This document shows positions 37,776-47,223 of a stretch of 64,000 nucleotides of DNA, piece after piece. Source of the DNA: Collinsella tanakaei (GTDB lineage: Bacteria > Actinomycetota > Coriobacteriia > Coriobacteriales > Coriobacteriaceae); assembly GCF_021531055.1 (NCBI RefSeq), contig NZ_JADYTL010000001.1, forward strand, positions 62,001 through 126,000. The letters are read 5' to 3'. Each line of letters begins with the position of its first letter. The stretch's first letter is position 1. The notes under the pieces were generated by a model. That model was not told where the DNA came from and made no database searches. It worked only from the letters and a program-made list of their open reading frames with translations. The position numbers and the translations under genes were made by a program.

Positions 37776-38576
37776 ATGAAGCTCACCATGCTGGGCACCG
37801 GCAACGCGCCGGTCACCGAGTGCTATAACACCTGCTTCGTCATCTCCGACGGCGCGCGTCATCTGCTTGTCGACGGCGGCGGTGGCAACACCGTGCTCGC
37901 GCAGCTCAAACGCGCGGGCATCGATTGGAAGGATCTGCGCGAGATCTTCGTCACCCACAAGCACATCGATCATCTGCTCGGAATCGCGTGGCTCATGCGT
38001 ATGATCTGCCAGAACATGCGTCGTGGGACCTATGAGGGGGAGGCGACCATCTACGCGCACGATGAGGTCATCAAGATCTTGCGAGATATGGCGCAGACCC
38101 TGCTTGCCGCCAAAGATGCCGCCTATATCGACGATCGTCTGCACTTGGCGGTCGTCGAGGATGGCGAGCACGTCGAGCTCATCGGCCATGACGTGACGTT
38201 TTTCGACATCGCCTCGACCAAGGCCAAGCAGTTCGGTTTCCATATGGATCTGGGAGACGGCCGCAGCCTGTGCTGCTGCGGCGATGAGCCCTACAACGAG
38301 CGCGAGGAGCCGTACGCCTCGGGCGCCACGTGGCTTTTGCATGAGGCTTTTTGCCTCCACGGGCAAGCCGATATCTTCCATCCGTACGAAAAGCACCATT
38401 CCACTGTCAAGGACGCCTGTGAACTTGCCGAACGGCTCGGCGTCGAGAACCTGGTGCTCTATCACACGGAGGATAGGAACATCGCACGCCGTCGCGAGCT
38501 GTACACGGCGGAAGGGTCACGCTATTACCACGGAAATCTGCTCGTTCCCGACGATCTGGACGTCATCGAGCTGTGA
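37776..38576 (+). CDS. Metallo-beta-lactamase-fold hydrolase (RNase Z-like)
   Basis: The 266-residue protein has the metal-binding motif THKHIDH (60-66; the usual HxHxDH), an opening MLGTGNAP typical of RNase Z-like proteins, and later metal histidines including the CLHG and EKHHSTVKDA stretches. Without the exosite arm of tRNase Z it is more likely a small-molecule or phosphodiester hydrolase. It is preceded by TGGAG and transcribed away from the Gfo/Idh/MocA gene. Confidence 0.83.
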   Translation: MKLTMLGTGNAPVTECYNTCFVISDGARHLLVDGGGGNTVLAQLKRAGIDWKDLREIFVTHKHIDHLLGIAWLMRMICQNMRRGTYEGEATIYAHDEVIKILRDMAQTLLAAKDAAYIDDRLHLAVVEDGEHVELIGHDVTFFDIASTKAKQFGFHMDLGDGRSLCCCGDEPYNEREEPYASGATWLLHEAFCLHGQADIFHPYEKHHSTVKDACELAERLGVENLVLYHTEDRNIARRRELYTAEGSRYYHGNLLVPDDLDVIEL

Positions 38577-38620
38577 TATGGATTCGCGTGCGAGATGGCG
38601 TCGTGTGCGACGCTGCGTGC

Positions 38621-38626
38621 TACAAT
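38621..38626 (+). promoter_or_regulatory. Putative -10 element of the ileS T-box leader
   Basis: TACAAT sits just before the start of the leader RNA. The leader's first conserved block (AGTA) follows about 27 bases later, consistent with transcription starting near 38633. No strong -35 is apparent. Confidence 0.45.
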
Positions 38627-38639
38627 AGCGCGCAATGGC

Positions 38640-38939
38640 TGTGAAGGGGAGGAGTAGCCGGCCCCCGCGTGCACAAGAGAGCGGACGGTAGCTGTGAAGT
38701 CCGCGCGCGCGACCGAGCGAATATCACCCCGGAGCCGCGGCCCGAACGGTATGCGATATTATGCCAGACATGTTTTCGCATCCCAGTAGACGTCGCCGGG
38801 ACGACCGCCGTCATGAGGTCGGCCGAGTACGGGCACGAAACGTGCCTAAGCTGGGTGGTAGAACGAGGAGCTTGTCCGCAGGCGATGTCCTGCGTTGCAA
38901 AAGCGCTTCGTCCCAGCTTGCAGGGACGGGCGCTTTTTT
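38640..38939 (+). promoter_or_regulatory. T-box riboswitch (isoleucine) controlling ileS
   Basis: Stem I landmarks are present: AGTA (38653-38656), AAGAGAGC then a GGAC...GTCC hairpin, and a specifier loop AATATCACC whose ATC (38723-38725) is an Ile codon. The T-box core GGGTGG lies at 38853-38858. AAGCTGGG (38848-38855) is exactly complementary to CCCAGCTT (38912-38919), the 5' arm and loop of the terminator, so antiterminator and terminator exclude each other. Uncharged tRNA-Ile would stabilise antitermination and turn on ileS. Of 38577-38974, the remainder is promoter and short spacer. Confidence 0.88.
38899..38939 (+). terminator. T-box intrinsic terminator before ileS
   Basis: About 16 stem pairs (AAAAGCGC with GCGCTTTT outside and CGTCCC with GGGACG inside, two wobble pairs between) close an eight-base loop and run into six T. 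It lies 36 bases before the ileS GTG. Confidence 0.85.
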
Positions 38940-38974
38940 CGTACGCATGAGCGCCCACGACGAAAGGGGTATTC

Positions 38975-41779
38975 GTGGCTAACGAGTACAAGGGCACCAT
39001 GAACCTGCCCAAGACCAAATTCCCCATGCGCGCGGCCCTCGCGCAGCGGGAGCCCGAGCGCCTGCGCCGCTGGCAGCAGGACAAGGTCTACGAGCTGATG
39101 CTCAAGAAGAACGAGGGTCACGACAAGTTCATCCTGCACGATGGACCTCCCTACGCCAACGGTCCGATCCACATCGGCCACGCCATGAACAAGATCTCCA
39201 AGGACATGATCGAGCGCTATCAGGCCATGCAGGGCTATCAGACGCCGTATGTCCCCGGTTGGGACTGCCACGGCCAGCCTATCGAGCACAAGGTCGAGGA
39301 GATGCTCGGCACCGAGAAGTTCAACGCGACCCCGGTGGCCGAGATTCGTGAGCTGTGTCGCAAGTTCGCCGTCGAGAACATCGACCTGCAGCGCGAAGGC
39401 TTCAAGCGCCTGGGCGTGCTGGGCGACTGGGATAACCCCTACCTCACGCTGTATCACCAGCACGACGCCGCCGATATCGAGGTCTTCAAGGCGATGTTCG
39501 ACCGCGGCATGATCTACCGCGGCCATAAGCCGGTGCACTGGTGCAAGCACTGCCACACCGCGCTCGCCGAGGCCGAGATCGAGTACTCCGACGAGACGTC
39601 GCCTTCCATCTACGTGCGCTTCGAGCTGACGTCCAAGCCCGCCGGCTTGGAGTCCTTCGACGGCCCCGTCGACTTCATCATCTGGACCACCACGCCGTGG
39701 ACCATCCCGTCCGATCAGGCTGTGTCGCTCAAGCCTGGCGCCATCTACACCGCCATCGAGCACGAGGGCCGCGCCGAGATCATGCTGAAGGATCTTGCCG
39801 AGAAGGTCTGCGGTATCGCCGGCTGGGAGTGCACGCCGGTCATGGTCGACGGAAAGCCGTATGAGGTGCCGGCCGAGACCTTCGACCACCTGCACTACAA
39901 GCAGCCGATCTTCGATGACGTCGAGGGTGTGGCGCTGCTCGCCGACTACGTGGGCACTGAGGACGGTACCGGTATCGTCCACAACTCGCCCGGTCACGGT
40001 GTGGACGACTATTACGTCTGCATGAAGGAGGGCATGGACATCTGCATGCCCGTCGACGATGACGGTAAGTTCTACGTCGGCGACACCTTCGGCACGGGCG
40101 GCCCGTTCTCCGGCATGGACACCGATGAGGCCAACCCGCATATCATCGAGTTTCTGCGCGAGCGCGGCACACTCGTCGCGTCCGTCAAGATCACGCACAG
40201 CTACCCGCACTGCTGGCGCTGCAAGCATCCGGTGCTGTTCCGCGCGACCGACCAGTGGTTCGTCTCCATGGACAAGACCGGCCTGCGCGACCAGGCGAGC
40301 GACGCGATCCAGAACCACGTGACGTGGTATCCGGCGCACGCTGCCAACCGCATCGGCGCCATGGTCGAGCAGCGCCCCGACTGGTGCATCTCCCGTCAGC
40401 GCAACTGGGGCGTGCCCATCCCGAGCTATACCTGCGCCGACTGCGGCGAGAAGATCATGAACGACGACACGCTCGACGCTGTCATCAAGCTGTTCCACGA
40501 GAAGGGCTCCGACGCCTGGTTCACCGACGCGCCCGAGAGCTACCTGGGCGACGCCTGCGTGTGCCCCAAGTGCGGCGGCCATCATCTCAAAGCCGACCGC
40601 GACATCCTGGACGTGTGGTGGGACTCCGGCGTGTCCTGGCGTGCCGTGTGCCAGGGCCGCGAGGAGCTCGAGTATCCCGCGGACGTCTACCTCGAGGGTT
40701 CCGACCAGCATCGCGGCTGGTTCCAAAGCTCGCTGCTCACGAGCGTGGGCGCCAACGGGATCGCGCCGTATAAGGCGGTCGTGTCCCAGGGCTTCACGCT
40801 CGACGGCCAGGGTCGCAAGATGTCCAAGTCGCTCGGCAACGTGATCGACCCCAACAAGGTCTGCGACGAGATGGGCGCCGACATCATCCGCCTGTGGGTC
40901 GCGAGCGTGGACACCTCCACGGACGTCGCGATCGACCACGAGATCCTCGCGCGCACCTCGGATGCGTACCGCCGCTTCCGCAACACCTTCCGGTTCCTGC
41001 TCGGCGAGCTCGAGGACCAGTTCGATCCGGCGACCGAGGGCGTGGCCTTCGCCGACCTGCTGCCGCTCGACAAGCTCATGCTCGCACGGCTCACGCAGGT
41101 GCAGGCCGAGGTCGATGAGGCGTTCGCCGGCTACGAGTTCAACCGCGTCTACCGCACGCTGTACGACTTCGTCGTCACCGAGCTCTCCAACGTGTACCTC
41201 GACGCCCTGAAGGATCGTCTCTACTGCGAGAAGGTCGGTTCGCTCGCGCGTCGCAGCGCCCAGACGGTGCTCGCCGAGCTGCTCTCGATGCTTTTGCGCG
41301 ACCTGCAGCCCATCTTGGCCTACACCTGTGACGAGGTCATGGAGTTCGCGCCTGCCGGCTGCCGTGACAACCAGCGTTACGCGGCCCTGCTCGACTGGTA
41401 CCATGCTCCGATCACGCTCGAGGAGGCCAACGAGTACAAGCCTGTGCTCGAGGCCGCGCTCGAGCTGCGCGGTGCGGTGACGAAGGCGCTCGAGGAGGCC
41501 CGCGCCGCCGGCACCTTCACCAAGAGTCAGGCGACGCGCGTCGTCGCCACGGCGCCCGCCGAGGCCTATACGCTGCTCATCGGTGACAAGGCGTGCGATC
41601 TCGCCGAGTTCTTCATCGTGTCCGAGCTCGAGCTCACCTGCGGCGACGAGTTCACCGCCACGGTCGAGGCTGCGCGCGGCGAGTGCTGCGACCGTTGCTG
41701 GAACTTCCGTGCCTCCACGGGCGTTCACGGCGAGCATGCCCATATCTGCGACCGCTGCGCCGAGGCTATCGACGCATAA
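38975..41779 (+). CDS. ileS: Isoleucyl-tRNA synthetase
   Basis: The 934-residue class I synthetase attaches isoleucine to tRNA-Ile. It shows HIGH in GPIHIGH (near residue 66), an editing domain (WTTTPWTIPSDQAV), KMSKS in GRKMSKSLGN (near residue 615) and a C-terminal zinc finger with CDRCW...CDRC. The GTG start has AAAGGGG ahead. It is preceded by the isoleucine T-box leader, which explains its control by tRNA-Ile charging. A 12-bp hairpin follows. Confidence 0.96.
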   Translation: MANEYKGTMNLPKTKFPMRAALAQREPERLRRWQQDKVYELMLKKNEGHDKFILHDGPPYANGPIHIGHAMNKISKDMIERYQAMQGYQTPYVPGWDCHGQPIEHKVEEMLGTEKFNATPVAEIRELCRKFAVENIDLQREGFKRLGVLGDWDNPYLTLYHQHDAADIEVFKAMFDRGMIYRGHKPVHWCKHCHTALAEAEIEYSDETSPSIYVRFELTSKPAGLESFDGPVDFIIWTTTPWTIPSDQAVSLKPGAIYTAIEHEGRAEIMLKDLAEKVCGIAGWECTPVMVDGKPYEVPAETFDHLHYKQPIFDDVEGVALLADYVGTEDGTGIVHNSPGHGVDDYYVCMKEGMDICMPVDDDGKFYVGDTFGTGGPFSGMDTDEANPHIIEFLRERGTLVASVKITHSYPHCWRCKHPVLFRATDQWFVSMDKTGLRDQASDAIQNHVTWYPAHAANRIGAMVEQRPDWCISRQRNWGVPIPSYTCADCGEKIMNDDTLDAVIKLFHEKGSDAWFTDAPESYLGDACVCPKCGGHHLKADRDILDVWWDSGVSWRAVCQGREELEYPADVYLEGSDQHRGWFQSSLLTSVGANGIAPYKAVVSQGFTLDGQGRKMSKSLGNVIDPNKVCDEMGADIIRLWVASVDTSTDVAIDHEILARTSDAYRRFRNTFRFLLGELEDQFDPATEGVAFADLLPLDKLMLARLTQVQAEVDEAFAGYEFNRVYRTLYDFVVTELSNVYLDALKDRLYCEKVGSLARRSAQTVLAELLSMLLRDLQPILAYTCDEVMEFAPAGCRDNQRYAALLDWYHAPITLEEANEYKPVLEAALELRGAVTKALEEARAAGTFTKSQATRVVATAPAEAYTLLIGDKACDLAEFFIVSELELTCGDEFTATVEAARGECCDRCWNFRASTGVHGEHAHICDRCAEAIDA

Positions 41780-41791
41780 GTCGCATGCAAT

Positions 41792-41824
41792 GCGGGACGC
41801 CGCGCCTCAAGTGCGGCGTCCCGC
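41792..41824 (+). terminator. 12-bp perfect hairpin after ileS
   Basis: GCGGGACGCCGC (41792-41803) pairs with GCGGCGTCCCGC (41813-41824) around a nine-base loop. No poly-U follows, so it may attenuate or protect the message rather than terminate strictly. Confidence 0.5.
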
Positions 41825-41897
41825 CTGCGATGGCGTGTGCGCTCGCGGGCTTCCGACGGCGGCACGCCGTTTCCATCTCGTACGACAAGGAGCGGAC

Positions 41898-42410
41898 TTG
41901 GATCGCGGATCCCAATCACATGACCCGTCCATCTTGGGGCGCATGCTCGTCGCCGGCGTGCTCGCATCGTTTTTCTTCTTCGTCGATCAGGTGAGCAAGA
42001 TCATCGTGCGCGATGCCGTCGCGCACGGGTTTTCCGGCATGGATGTGATCCCGGGCGTTGTGGGTCTGCGCTACGTCGAGAACATCGGGGCGTCGTTCAG
42101 CTTGGGCGAGGGCTTCGCGCCGCTGTTCGCCGTGCTCGCGATCGTCGTCACCGCGTTTTGCATCGTCTACCTCCTGCGTGCGCCCCGCGTCTCGTGGCTC
42201 GAGGTCGCAGGGATGGGCATGGTCGTCGGGGGCGCCCTCGGCAACGCCGTCGACCGTATGCTGTTCGGGTTCGTGACCGACTTCATCGCGACGCTGTTCG
42301 TGTCGTTTCCCGTGTTCAACATCGCCGATATCGGTATCACGTGCGGGGCTGTGCTCGCCTTTATCGGATTCGCGTTCGGACCTGCCGGCGGCGAGGGAAA
42401 GGGGGAGTAG
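41898..42410 (+). CDS. lspA: Lipoprotein signal peptidase
   Basis: The 170-residue membrane aspartyl protease removes signal peptides from lipoproteins after lipid attachment. It has four hydrophobic segments and both catalytic aspartates, Asp119 in GNAVDR and Asp144 in FNIADIG. I chose the TTG at 41898 because AAGGAG lies ahead; the frame is open further upstream only as the antisense of other signals. It follows ileS and precedes a pseudouridine synthase, the usual Gram-positive order. Confidence 0.9.
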   Translation: MDRGSQSHDPSILGRMLVAGVLASFFFFVDQVSKIIVRDAVAHGFSGMDVIPGVVGLRYVENIGASFSLGEGFAPLFAVLAIVVTAFCIVYLLRAPRVSWLEVAGMGMVVGGALGNAVDRMLFGFVTDFIATLFVSFPVFNIADIGITCGAVLAFIGFAFGPAGGEGKGE

Positions 42411-42413
42411 AGG

Positions 42414-43421
42414 ATGGCCGACGTCCACCTGCTGGTCACCTCCGAGTACGAGGGCATGCGTCTCGACGCGTTCCTCGGTGCCCAGGAAAGCTGCCCCACC
42501 CGTTCGGCTTGCGCTAAGCTAATCGAGGCGGGGTCCGTCGCGGTGAACGGCGAGGACTGCTACTCCAAGAAATACGCGGTGTCGTCTGGCGACCGTATCG
42601 AGGTCGACCTTCCCGAGATCCGCGAACCCGGCGCTATCGAGGGGCAGGCGATCCCGCTCGATATCCGCTATGAGGACGAGTACCTGATCGTGCTCTCCAA
42701 ACAGCGCGGGTTGGTGTGCCATCCCGCGCACGGTCACGATTCCGGAACGCTCGCCAACGCGCTCGTCTACCATTGCGGTATCGACCACCTGGGGACCCTC
42801 CAGGGGGAGGATCGCCCCGGCATCGTGCACCGGCTCGACCGGGACACCTCGGGTCTCATGCTCGCGGCAAAAGACGATGACACCCAGCGCGCCCTGCAGG
42901 ATCTCATCCGCCTGCGCACGCTCGATCGGCGCTACATCGCGCTCTGCCACGGCTACATCGCCATGGATTCCGGCACGATCAACACGGGTATCGCGCGTTC
43001 GACCCGCGACCGCGTGAAGATGGCCGTATCCGACGACCCGTTCGCGCGCCAGGCCATCACGACGTTCCAGGTGCTCGAGCGCTTCGAGGCCCATCGGGGC
43101 GATGAGGGCTACACGCTTGTCGAATGTCATCTGTATACCGGCCGTACCCATCAGATCCGCGTCCACATGCGCCATATCAACCACGCGCTCGTGGGCGACC
43201 CGCTCTATGGATGCGGGTCGGTCCGGTCCAATCTCGACCTCACACGCCAGTTCCTCCACTCATGGCGCGTGAAGTTCGATCATCCGGTGACCGGCGAGGT
43301 GATCGAGCGGCGCGATGTCCTGCCCTGGGATCTTGCGGCGGCGTACGACGAGATCGCCGATCGCTCCATGGGCCGCACCGAGGCGGGGGACGGCATCATC
43401 CCGTATCTGCTCGAGGAGTAG
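42414..43421 (+). CDS. RluA-family ribosomal pseudouridine synthase
   Basis: The 335-residue protein has an N-terminal S4 RNA-binding domain and the catalytic motif HRLDRDTSG (139-147) with Asp144, followed by RTHQIRVH. Members make pseudouridines in 23S rRNA (RluD sites 1911, 1915, 1917) or other RNAs. The lspA-rluD arrangement is common. The exact site cannot be told from sequence alone. Confidence 0.92.
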   Translation: MADVHLLVTSEYEGMRLDAFLGAQESCPTRSACAKLIEAGSVAVNGEDCYSKKYAVSSGDRIEVDLPEIREPGAIEGQAIPLDIRYEDEYLIVLSKQRGLVCHPAHGHDSGTLANALVYHCGIDHLGTLQGEDRPGIVHRLDRDTSGLMLAAKDDDTQRALQDLIRLRTLDRRYIALCHGYIAMDSGTINTGIARSTRDRVKMAVSDDPFARQAITTFQVLERFEAHRGDEGYTLVECHLYTGRTHQIRVHMRHINHALVGDPLYGCGSVRSNLDLTRQFLHSWRVKFDHPVTGEVIERRDVLPWDLAAAYDEIADRSMGRTEAGDGIIPYLLEE

Positions 43422-43551
43422 TCGGATGGCGGGCGTCGCGAACGACGTGTGCCACCTCTTTGCGACGTCCGTGTTGCCACATAAGCTCCACCAACGGTTG
43501 ACACCCCTGCGCTACACTTGCCGGTACGTTCGTTATCGATAGGGGCTTGGC

Positions 43552-44847
43552 ATGCTATTCGATTTCTCGCATATGACCCCGCTGGTGATGTTCAACTTCA
43601 TCGTCGGCGGCCTGTTCTCGGTCTGCTTCCTCTACCAGGTCGTCTTCTTCCTCGTCGGTTTCTTCCGTGGCGAGGTGAAGGTCCCGCCCGCGACCCGCAA
43701 GCATCGCTACGCCTTCTTCATCGCCGCCCATAACGAGGAGTCCGTCATCGCCAACCTCGTCCATTCGATCCAGGACCAGGATTACCCCTCCGAGCTGATC
43801 GATATCTTCGTCGTCGCCGATGCGTGCACCGACGACACCGCCCGCGTCGCCCGCGAGGCCGGCGCCATCGTCTATGAGCGCAACGACCTCGCACGCAAGG
43901 GCAAAAGCTGGGTCATGGACTACGGGTTCGACCGGATCCTCAACGAGTATCCCGGCAAGTACGAGGCGTTCATCATCTTCGATGCCGACAACCTGCTCTC
44001 CAAGAACTACGTGTCCGTCATGAACGACGTGTTCGATCAGGGTTACCTCGCCATCACGAGCTATCGCAATTCCAAGAATTTCGGCAGCTCGTGGATCTCG
44101 GCAGGGTACGCGACGTGGTTTTTGCGCGAGGCGCGCTTCCTCAACAACGCGCGCATGCTGTGCGGTACCTCGTGCGCCGTCTCGGGTTCGGGCTATCTCG
44201 TGTCGGCGAAGATCATCGAGGGCATGCACGGCTGGGACTTCCATACCCTCACCGAGGATATCCAGTTCTCGACGTTCTGCGCCATCCACGGGGTGCGCAT
44301 CGGCTACGCGCCGGCGGAGTTCTTCGACGAGCAGCCGGTCACCCTCGCCGCGTCGTGGAAGCAGCGCATGCGCTGGACGAAGGGCTTTTACCAGGTCTTC
44401 TTCACCTATGGTGCGCACCTGGTCAAATCGATCGCGTTTTTCCGGCGCTTTGCCGCGTACGATCTGCTCATGACCATCGCCCCCGGCATGCTGCTCACGC
44501 TGATCTCGGTGCTCGTCAACGTGACGTTCATCATCGTGGGGTCGCTCAGCCACGGTTTTCTGGCCACCGAGGCGGAGCTCTCCATGTGCTTCGGTTCGAT
44601 GGTGATGACGCTCGTCTCCATGTACGCGACGTTTTTCGTGCTCGGCTTGCTCACCACGGTGATCGAGCGCTCCCATATCCATTGCCCGAGCAAGCTGCGC
44701 ATCGTGACGAACCTGTTCACGTTCCCGCTGTTCATGTTCACCTATATCCCGATCACCGTCGCGGCGCTCTTCCTCAAAGTCGACTGGGTGCCTACGCCCC
44801 ACGACGTCTCGGTGACGCTCGACGAGGTCATGGAAGGTGCCCGGTAG
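43552..44847 (+). CDS. Membrane glycosyltransferase, family 2
   Basis: The 431-residue protein starts with a membrane helix and carries a GT2 catalytic domain: metal-binding FDADN (143-147), general base in TED (232-234) and QRMRW (269-273, the QxxRW motif of processive enzymes). Several C-terminal membrane helices follow. The layout suggests a processive polysaccharide or glycolipid synthase such as those of cellulose, hyaluronan or PNAG type. No export or modification partners are nearby, so the product is unknown. Confidence 0.85.
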   Translation: MLFDFSHMTPLVMFNFIVGGLFSVCFLYQVVFFLVGFFRGEVKVPPATRKHRYAFFIAAHNEESVIANLVHSIQDQDYPSELIDIFVVADACTDDTARVAREAGAIVYERNDLARKGKSWVMDYGFDRILNEYPGKYEAFIIFDADNLLSKNYVSVMNDVFDQGYLAITSYRNSKNFGSSWISAGYATWFLREARFLNNARMLCGTSCAVSGSGYLVSAKIIEGMHGWDFHTLTEDIQFSTFCAIHGVRIGYAPAEFFDEQPVTLAASWKQRMRWTKGFYQVFFTYGAHLVKSIAFFRRFAAYDLLMTIAPGMLLTLISVLVNVTFIIVGSLSHGFLATEAELSMCFGSMVMTLVSMYATFFVLGLLTTVIERSHIHCPSKLRIVTNLFTFPLFMFTYIPITVAALFLKVDWVPTPHDVSVTLDEVMEGAR

Positions 44848-44863
44848 CGGTTCGGGCCATACC

Positions 44864-44890
44864 GGCGCCCCTAGCCGATAACGGGGTGCC
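44864..44890. terminator. Hairpin between convergent genes
   Basis: GGCGCCCC (44864-44871) pairs with GGGGTGCC (44883-44890), including one wobble, with an 11-base loop. It separates the glycosyltransferase from the minus-strand membrane protein. Confidence 0.4.
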
Positions 44891-44902
44891 GTCGATCGTC
44901 CC

Positions 44903-45211
44903 TTAGAAATCGAGGCCGATCGTGCGAGACGGCTCTCCTCCTGACGCCAGGGGCGCTTCGCGGTACTCCTGGAGCCAGGACCACTGATCACCCTCTTGGG
45001 CGGCGCGGGCGGCGACCGTGTACATGAGCAGCGCCAGCGCGATGACGAAAAGCGACACGATGACGAGCACGCCGAGGGTCAGCGCGTAGGCGAAGCGCGT
45101 CGAGTCCTGTTGCGCCGTCGAGGCGCTCGCGCTTTCGATGTGGCGCTCGGATGGGATGATCGACGCGGGTCGATCGTCTTTTGCCGTCGATGCGGTATCG
45201 CTTGGGTGCAC
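44903..45211 (-). CDS. Single-pass membrane protein of unknown function
   Basis: The 102-residue protein has a Ser/Thr/Asp-rich N-terminal region, one strong membrane segment (about residues 43-68, with LGVLVIVSLFVIALALLMY) and an acidic/aromatic tail. The start is a GTG at 45211 with AGAGGAAG ahead. I do not recognise a family. It faces the glycosyltransferase gene tail to tail. Confidence 0.6.
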   Translation of the reverse strand: MHPSDTASTAKDDRPASIIPSERHIESASASTAQQDSTRFAYALTLGVLVIVSLFVIALALLMYTVAARAAQEGDQWSWLQEYREAPLASGGEPSRTIGLDF

Positions 45212-45406
45212 GGGTGCTTCCTCTCATCAGACATGTCTTGAGTATATGGCATCTTCTCTTCGGTATCGTGTTCGAGCGTGCGGTGTCGGGCGTTTGTCGG
45301 GCGCGGGGATTCGAAGGTTCGATTCCGCATCCGCTCGCCACCGCCGCCTCTACCATATACCCATGTGAACGATGCTGCTCCGTGCGATGTGGGGAGGGCG
45401 ATCGGC

Positions 45407-45838
45407 GTGCTTGCCTTCATCGATGCGATCTTCGCGGTGCTCATGGTGGTATCCGCGTTGGTCGACGCCCGCCATCGGCGCTTTCCGTGTGCGGTAGGGT
45501 TGGCTTTAGGACTATGCACCGCCGTCCGAACCGGTATCGCGCAGGGGCCAATCCGGCTTGCCTGCAACGCCGCGGTCGGGTTCGCGATCTGCATGCTCCT
45601 GGTTGCCGTCGAGCTCGTCTGGCGGCGATATCGCGGCGCGATCGGCATCGGCATGGGCGATATCAAGTACCTGTTCGCAACCTGCCTGTTCGATCCTGTC
45701 GTGGCGGTGCTCGCGTTCTGTTGCGCGCTGGTGCTGCTCGCCGCCTCCGGCATCGCGCTTCGCCGCGCATCGTTGCCGCTGCTTCCGTTTGCCGTCACGT
45801 GCTTTCCCGTGGCGAGTGTCATCTGCGCCGCCTTCTAG
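45407..45838 (+). CDS. A24 (type IV prepilin) peptidase-like membrane protein
   Basis: The 143-residue multi-helix membrane protein has the two catalytic aspartates of the A24 family: Asp20 in ALVDARHRRFP and Asp85 in the GMGDIK motif (82-87). It lacks the N-terminal methylase domain of PilD, as do the short TadV/CpaA-like prepilin peptidases. The GTG at 45407 has GGGGAGG ahead. No pilin, ATPase or other Tad/type IV genes are in the window. Confidence 0.8.
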   Translation: MLAFIDAIFAVLMVVSALVDARHRRFPCAVGLALGLCTAVRTGIAQGPIRLACNAAVGFAICMLLVAVELVWRRYRGAIGIGMGDIKYLFATCLFDPVVAVLAFCCALVLLAASGIALRRASLPLLPFAVTCFPVASVICAAF

Positions 45839-45927
45839 GTCGCCCATCCGTCCGCACGGCGTCCATGCGGCGATGTGTCCGTGCGGTGTGCGATGATATC
45901 GCCGAGAACACGATGAGAGGAAGATGT

Positions 45928-47184
45928 ATGGATACGGTGACCAACTCGACGCTTCGCGAGGACGTGCTGCGTCGTATCGCCTCCTTGCCCGACGACCTGT
46001 CTCCCGAGCTGACCGAGCGCATGCGCGACGATCGGGCTCGCGGCTGGGTGAATCCCTTCCGCACCGATGACGCCCGGGCGATCCGTCGAGACGACAGCCC
46101 GCATGATGCGGCGAGCATTTGGCGGCCCGCGTTCGTGCGCGACGTCGAGAAGATCATGCACACGCCAGCGTACAACCGGTACGCCGGCAAGACCCAGGTG
46201 TTCAGCTTCAGGAGCAACGACGACCTCTCGCGCCGCGGCATCCATGTGCAGCTCGTCAGCCGCATCGCGCGGGATATCGGATACGCCCTCGGCCTCAACT
46301 GCGATCTCATCGAGGCGATCGGGCTCGGCCACGATCTGGGCCACACGCCCTTCGGCCATGCCGGGGAACGCGCGCTGAACGACGTGTACCATGCGCGTAC
46401 CGGACGGTGGTTCTTCCATAACGTCCATTCGGTTCGCGTGCTCGATGTCCTGTACGGCCGCAACCTCACCCTGCAGACGCTCGATGGGTGCCTGACGCAC
46501 AACGGCGAATACGAGCAGCGCACCTTCGAGCTATCGGGGCTGTCGTCGTTCGAGGAGTTCGACCGGACGGTGGAGCAATGCGCCTCGATGGGCGACCTTG
46601 CGATCGGGAAGCTCCGTCCCATGACGCTCGAAGGCTGCGTGGTGCGTATCTCCGACATCATCGCCTATGTCGGGCGCGATCGTCAGGATGCCATCGCGGC
46701 CGGCTTGCTCGACGAGGACGTGTTCTCCGACGGACTCGGCGGGCGCTACAACTCGTGGATCCTATCCCATGCGACGGTCGACATCATCGAGCACAGCTAC
46801 GGTAAGGACCGCATCGAGATGAGCGAGGAGATGTTCGCCGAGCTTCGTCGCGCCAAGGCCGAGAACTACGCGAAGATCTACCGATCCAACGGCATCGAAG
46901 GGGAGCGTGCCGAGGTGCTGGCGCGCGCGTTCAGTCTCATGTACGAGCATTGCCTGGGTGATCTGCGCGCCCGCGACGAATCGAGCTACATCTTCCGCCA
47001 TCACATCAGGCGCATCGATGCCGCGCTCTCCCATTACGGGAAGCGCTACGAGTGGGACCGCGATCTCGACCAGACCGTGGTCGACTATATCGCGAGCATG
47101 AGCGACGGGTACTTCGCGGAGCTCGCCAGCAAGCTGTTCCCGGAGATCCGCTTTCCACAGCGTACCTACATCAACGAGCGCTAG
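45928..47184 (+). CDS. dGTPase-like HD-domain phosphohydrolase
   Basis: The 418-residue protein has the HD domain of deoxyguanosine triphosphate triphosphohydrolases: the metal-binding GLGHDLGHTPFGHAGE stretch (His135, Asp136, and later His139 and His144). A C-terminal arm has the SYIFRHHIRR stretch. Such enzymes hydrolyse dNTPs to the nucleoside and triphosphate. The start is the ATG at 45928 after GAGGAAG. It is upstream of rarA. The exact nucleotide preference is unknown. Confidence 0.85.
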   Translation: MDTVTNSTLREDVLRRIASLPDDLSPELTERMRDDRARGWVNPFRTDDARAIRRDDSPHDAASIWRPAFVRDVEKIMHTPAYNRYAGKTQVFSFRSNDDLSRRGIHVQLVSRIARDIGYALGLNCDLIEAIGLGHDLGHTPFGHAGERALNDVYHARTGRWFFHNVHSVRVLDVLYGRNLTLQTLDGCLTHNGEYEQRTFELSGLSSFEEFDRTVEQCASMGDLAIGKLRPMTLEGCVVRISDIIAYVGRDRQDAIAAGLLDEDVFSDGLGGRYNSWILSHATVDIIEHSYGKDRIEMSEEMFAELRRAKAENYAKIYRSNGIEGERAEVLARAFSLMYEHCLGDLRARDESSYIFRHHIRRIDAALSHYGKRYEWDRDLDQTVVDYIASMSDGYFAELASKLFPEIRFPQRTYINER

Positions 47185-47223
47185 GGCGCACCAATTGGCG
47201 CGGGATAGGGTAGACTGGACGCT

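Noticed and set aside
45273-45337. tRNA gene suggested by a GGTTCGATTCC sequence and a CGAGCG/CGCTCG pair
   Set aside because: The span is only 65 bases, the T-stem does not pair, and no D- or anticodon-arm can be drawn.
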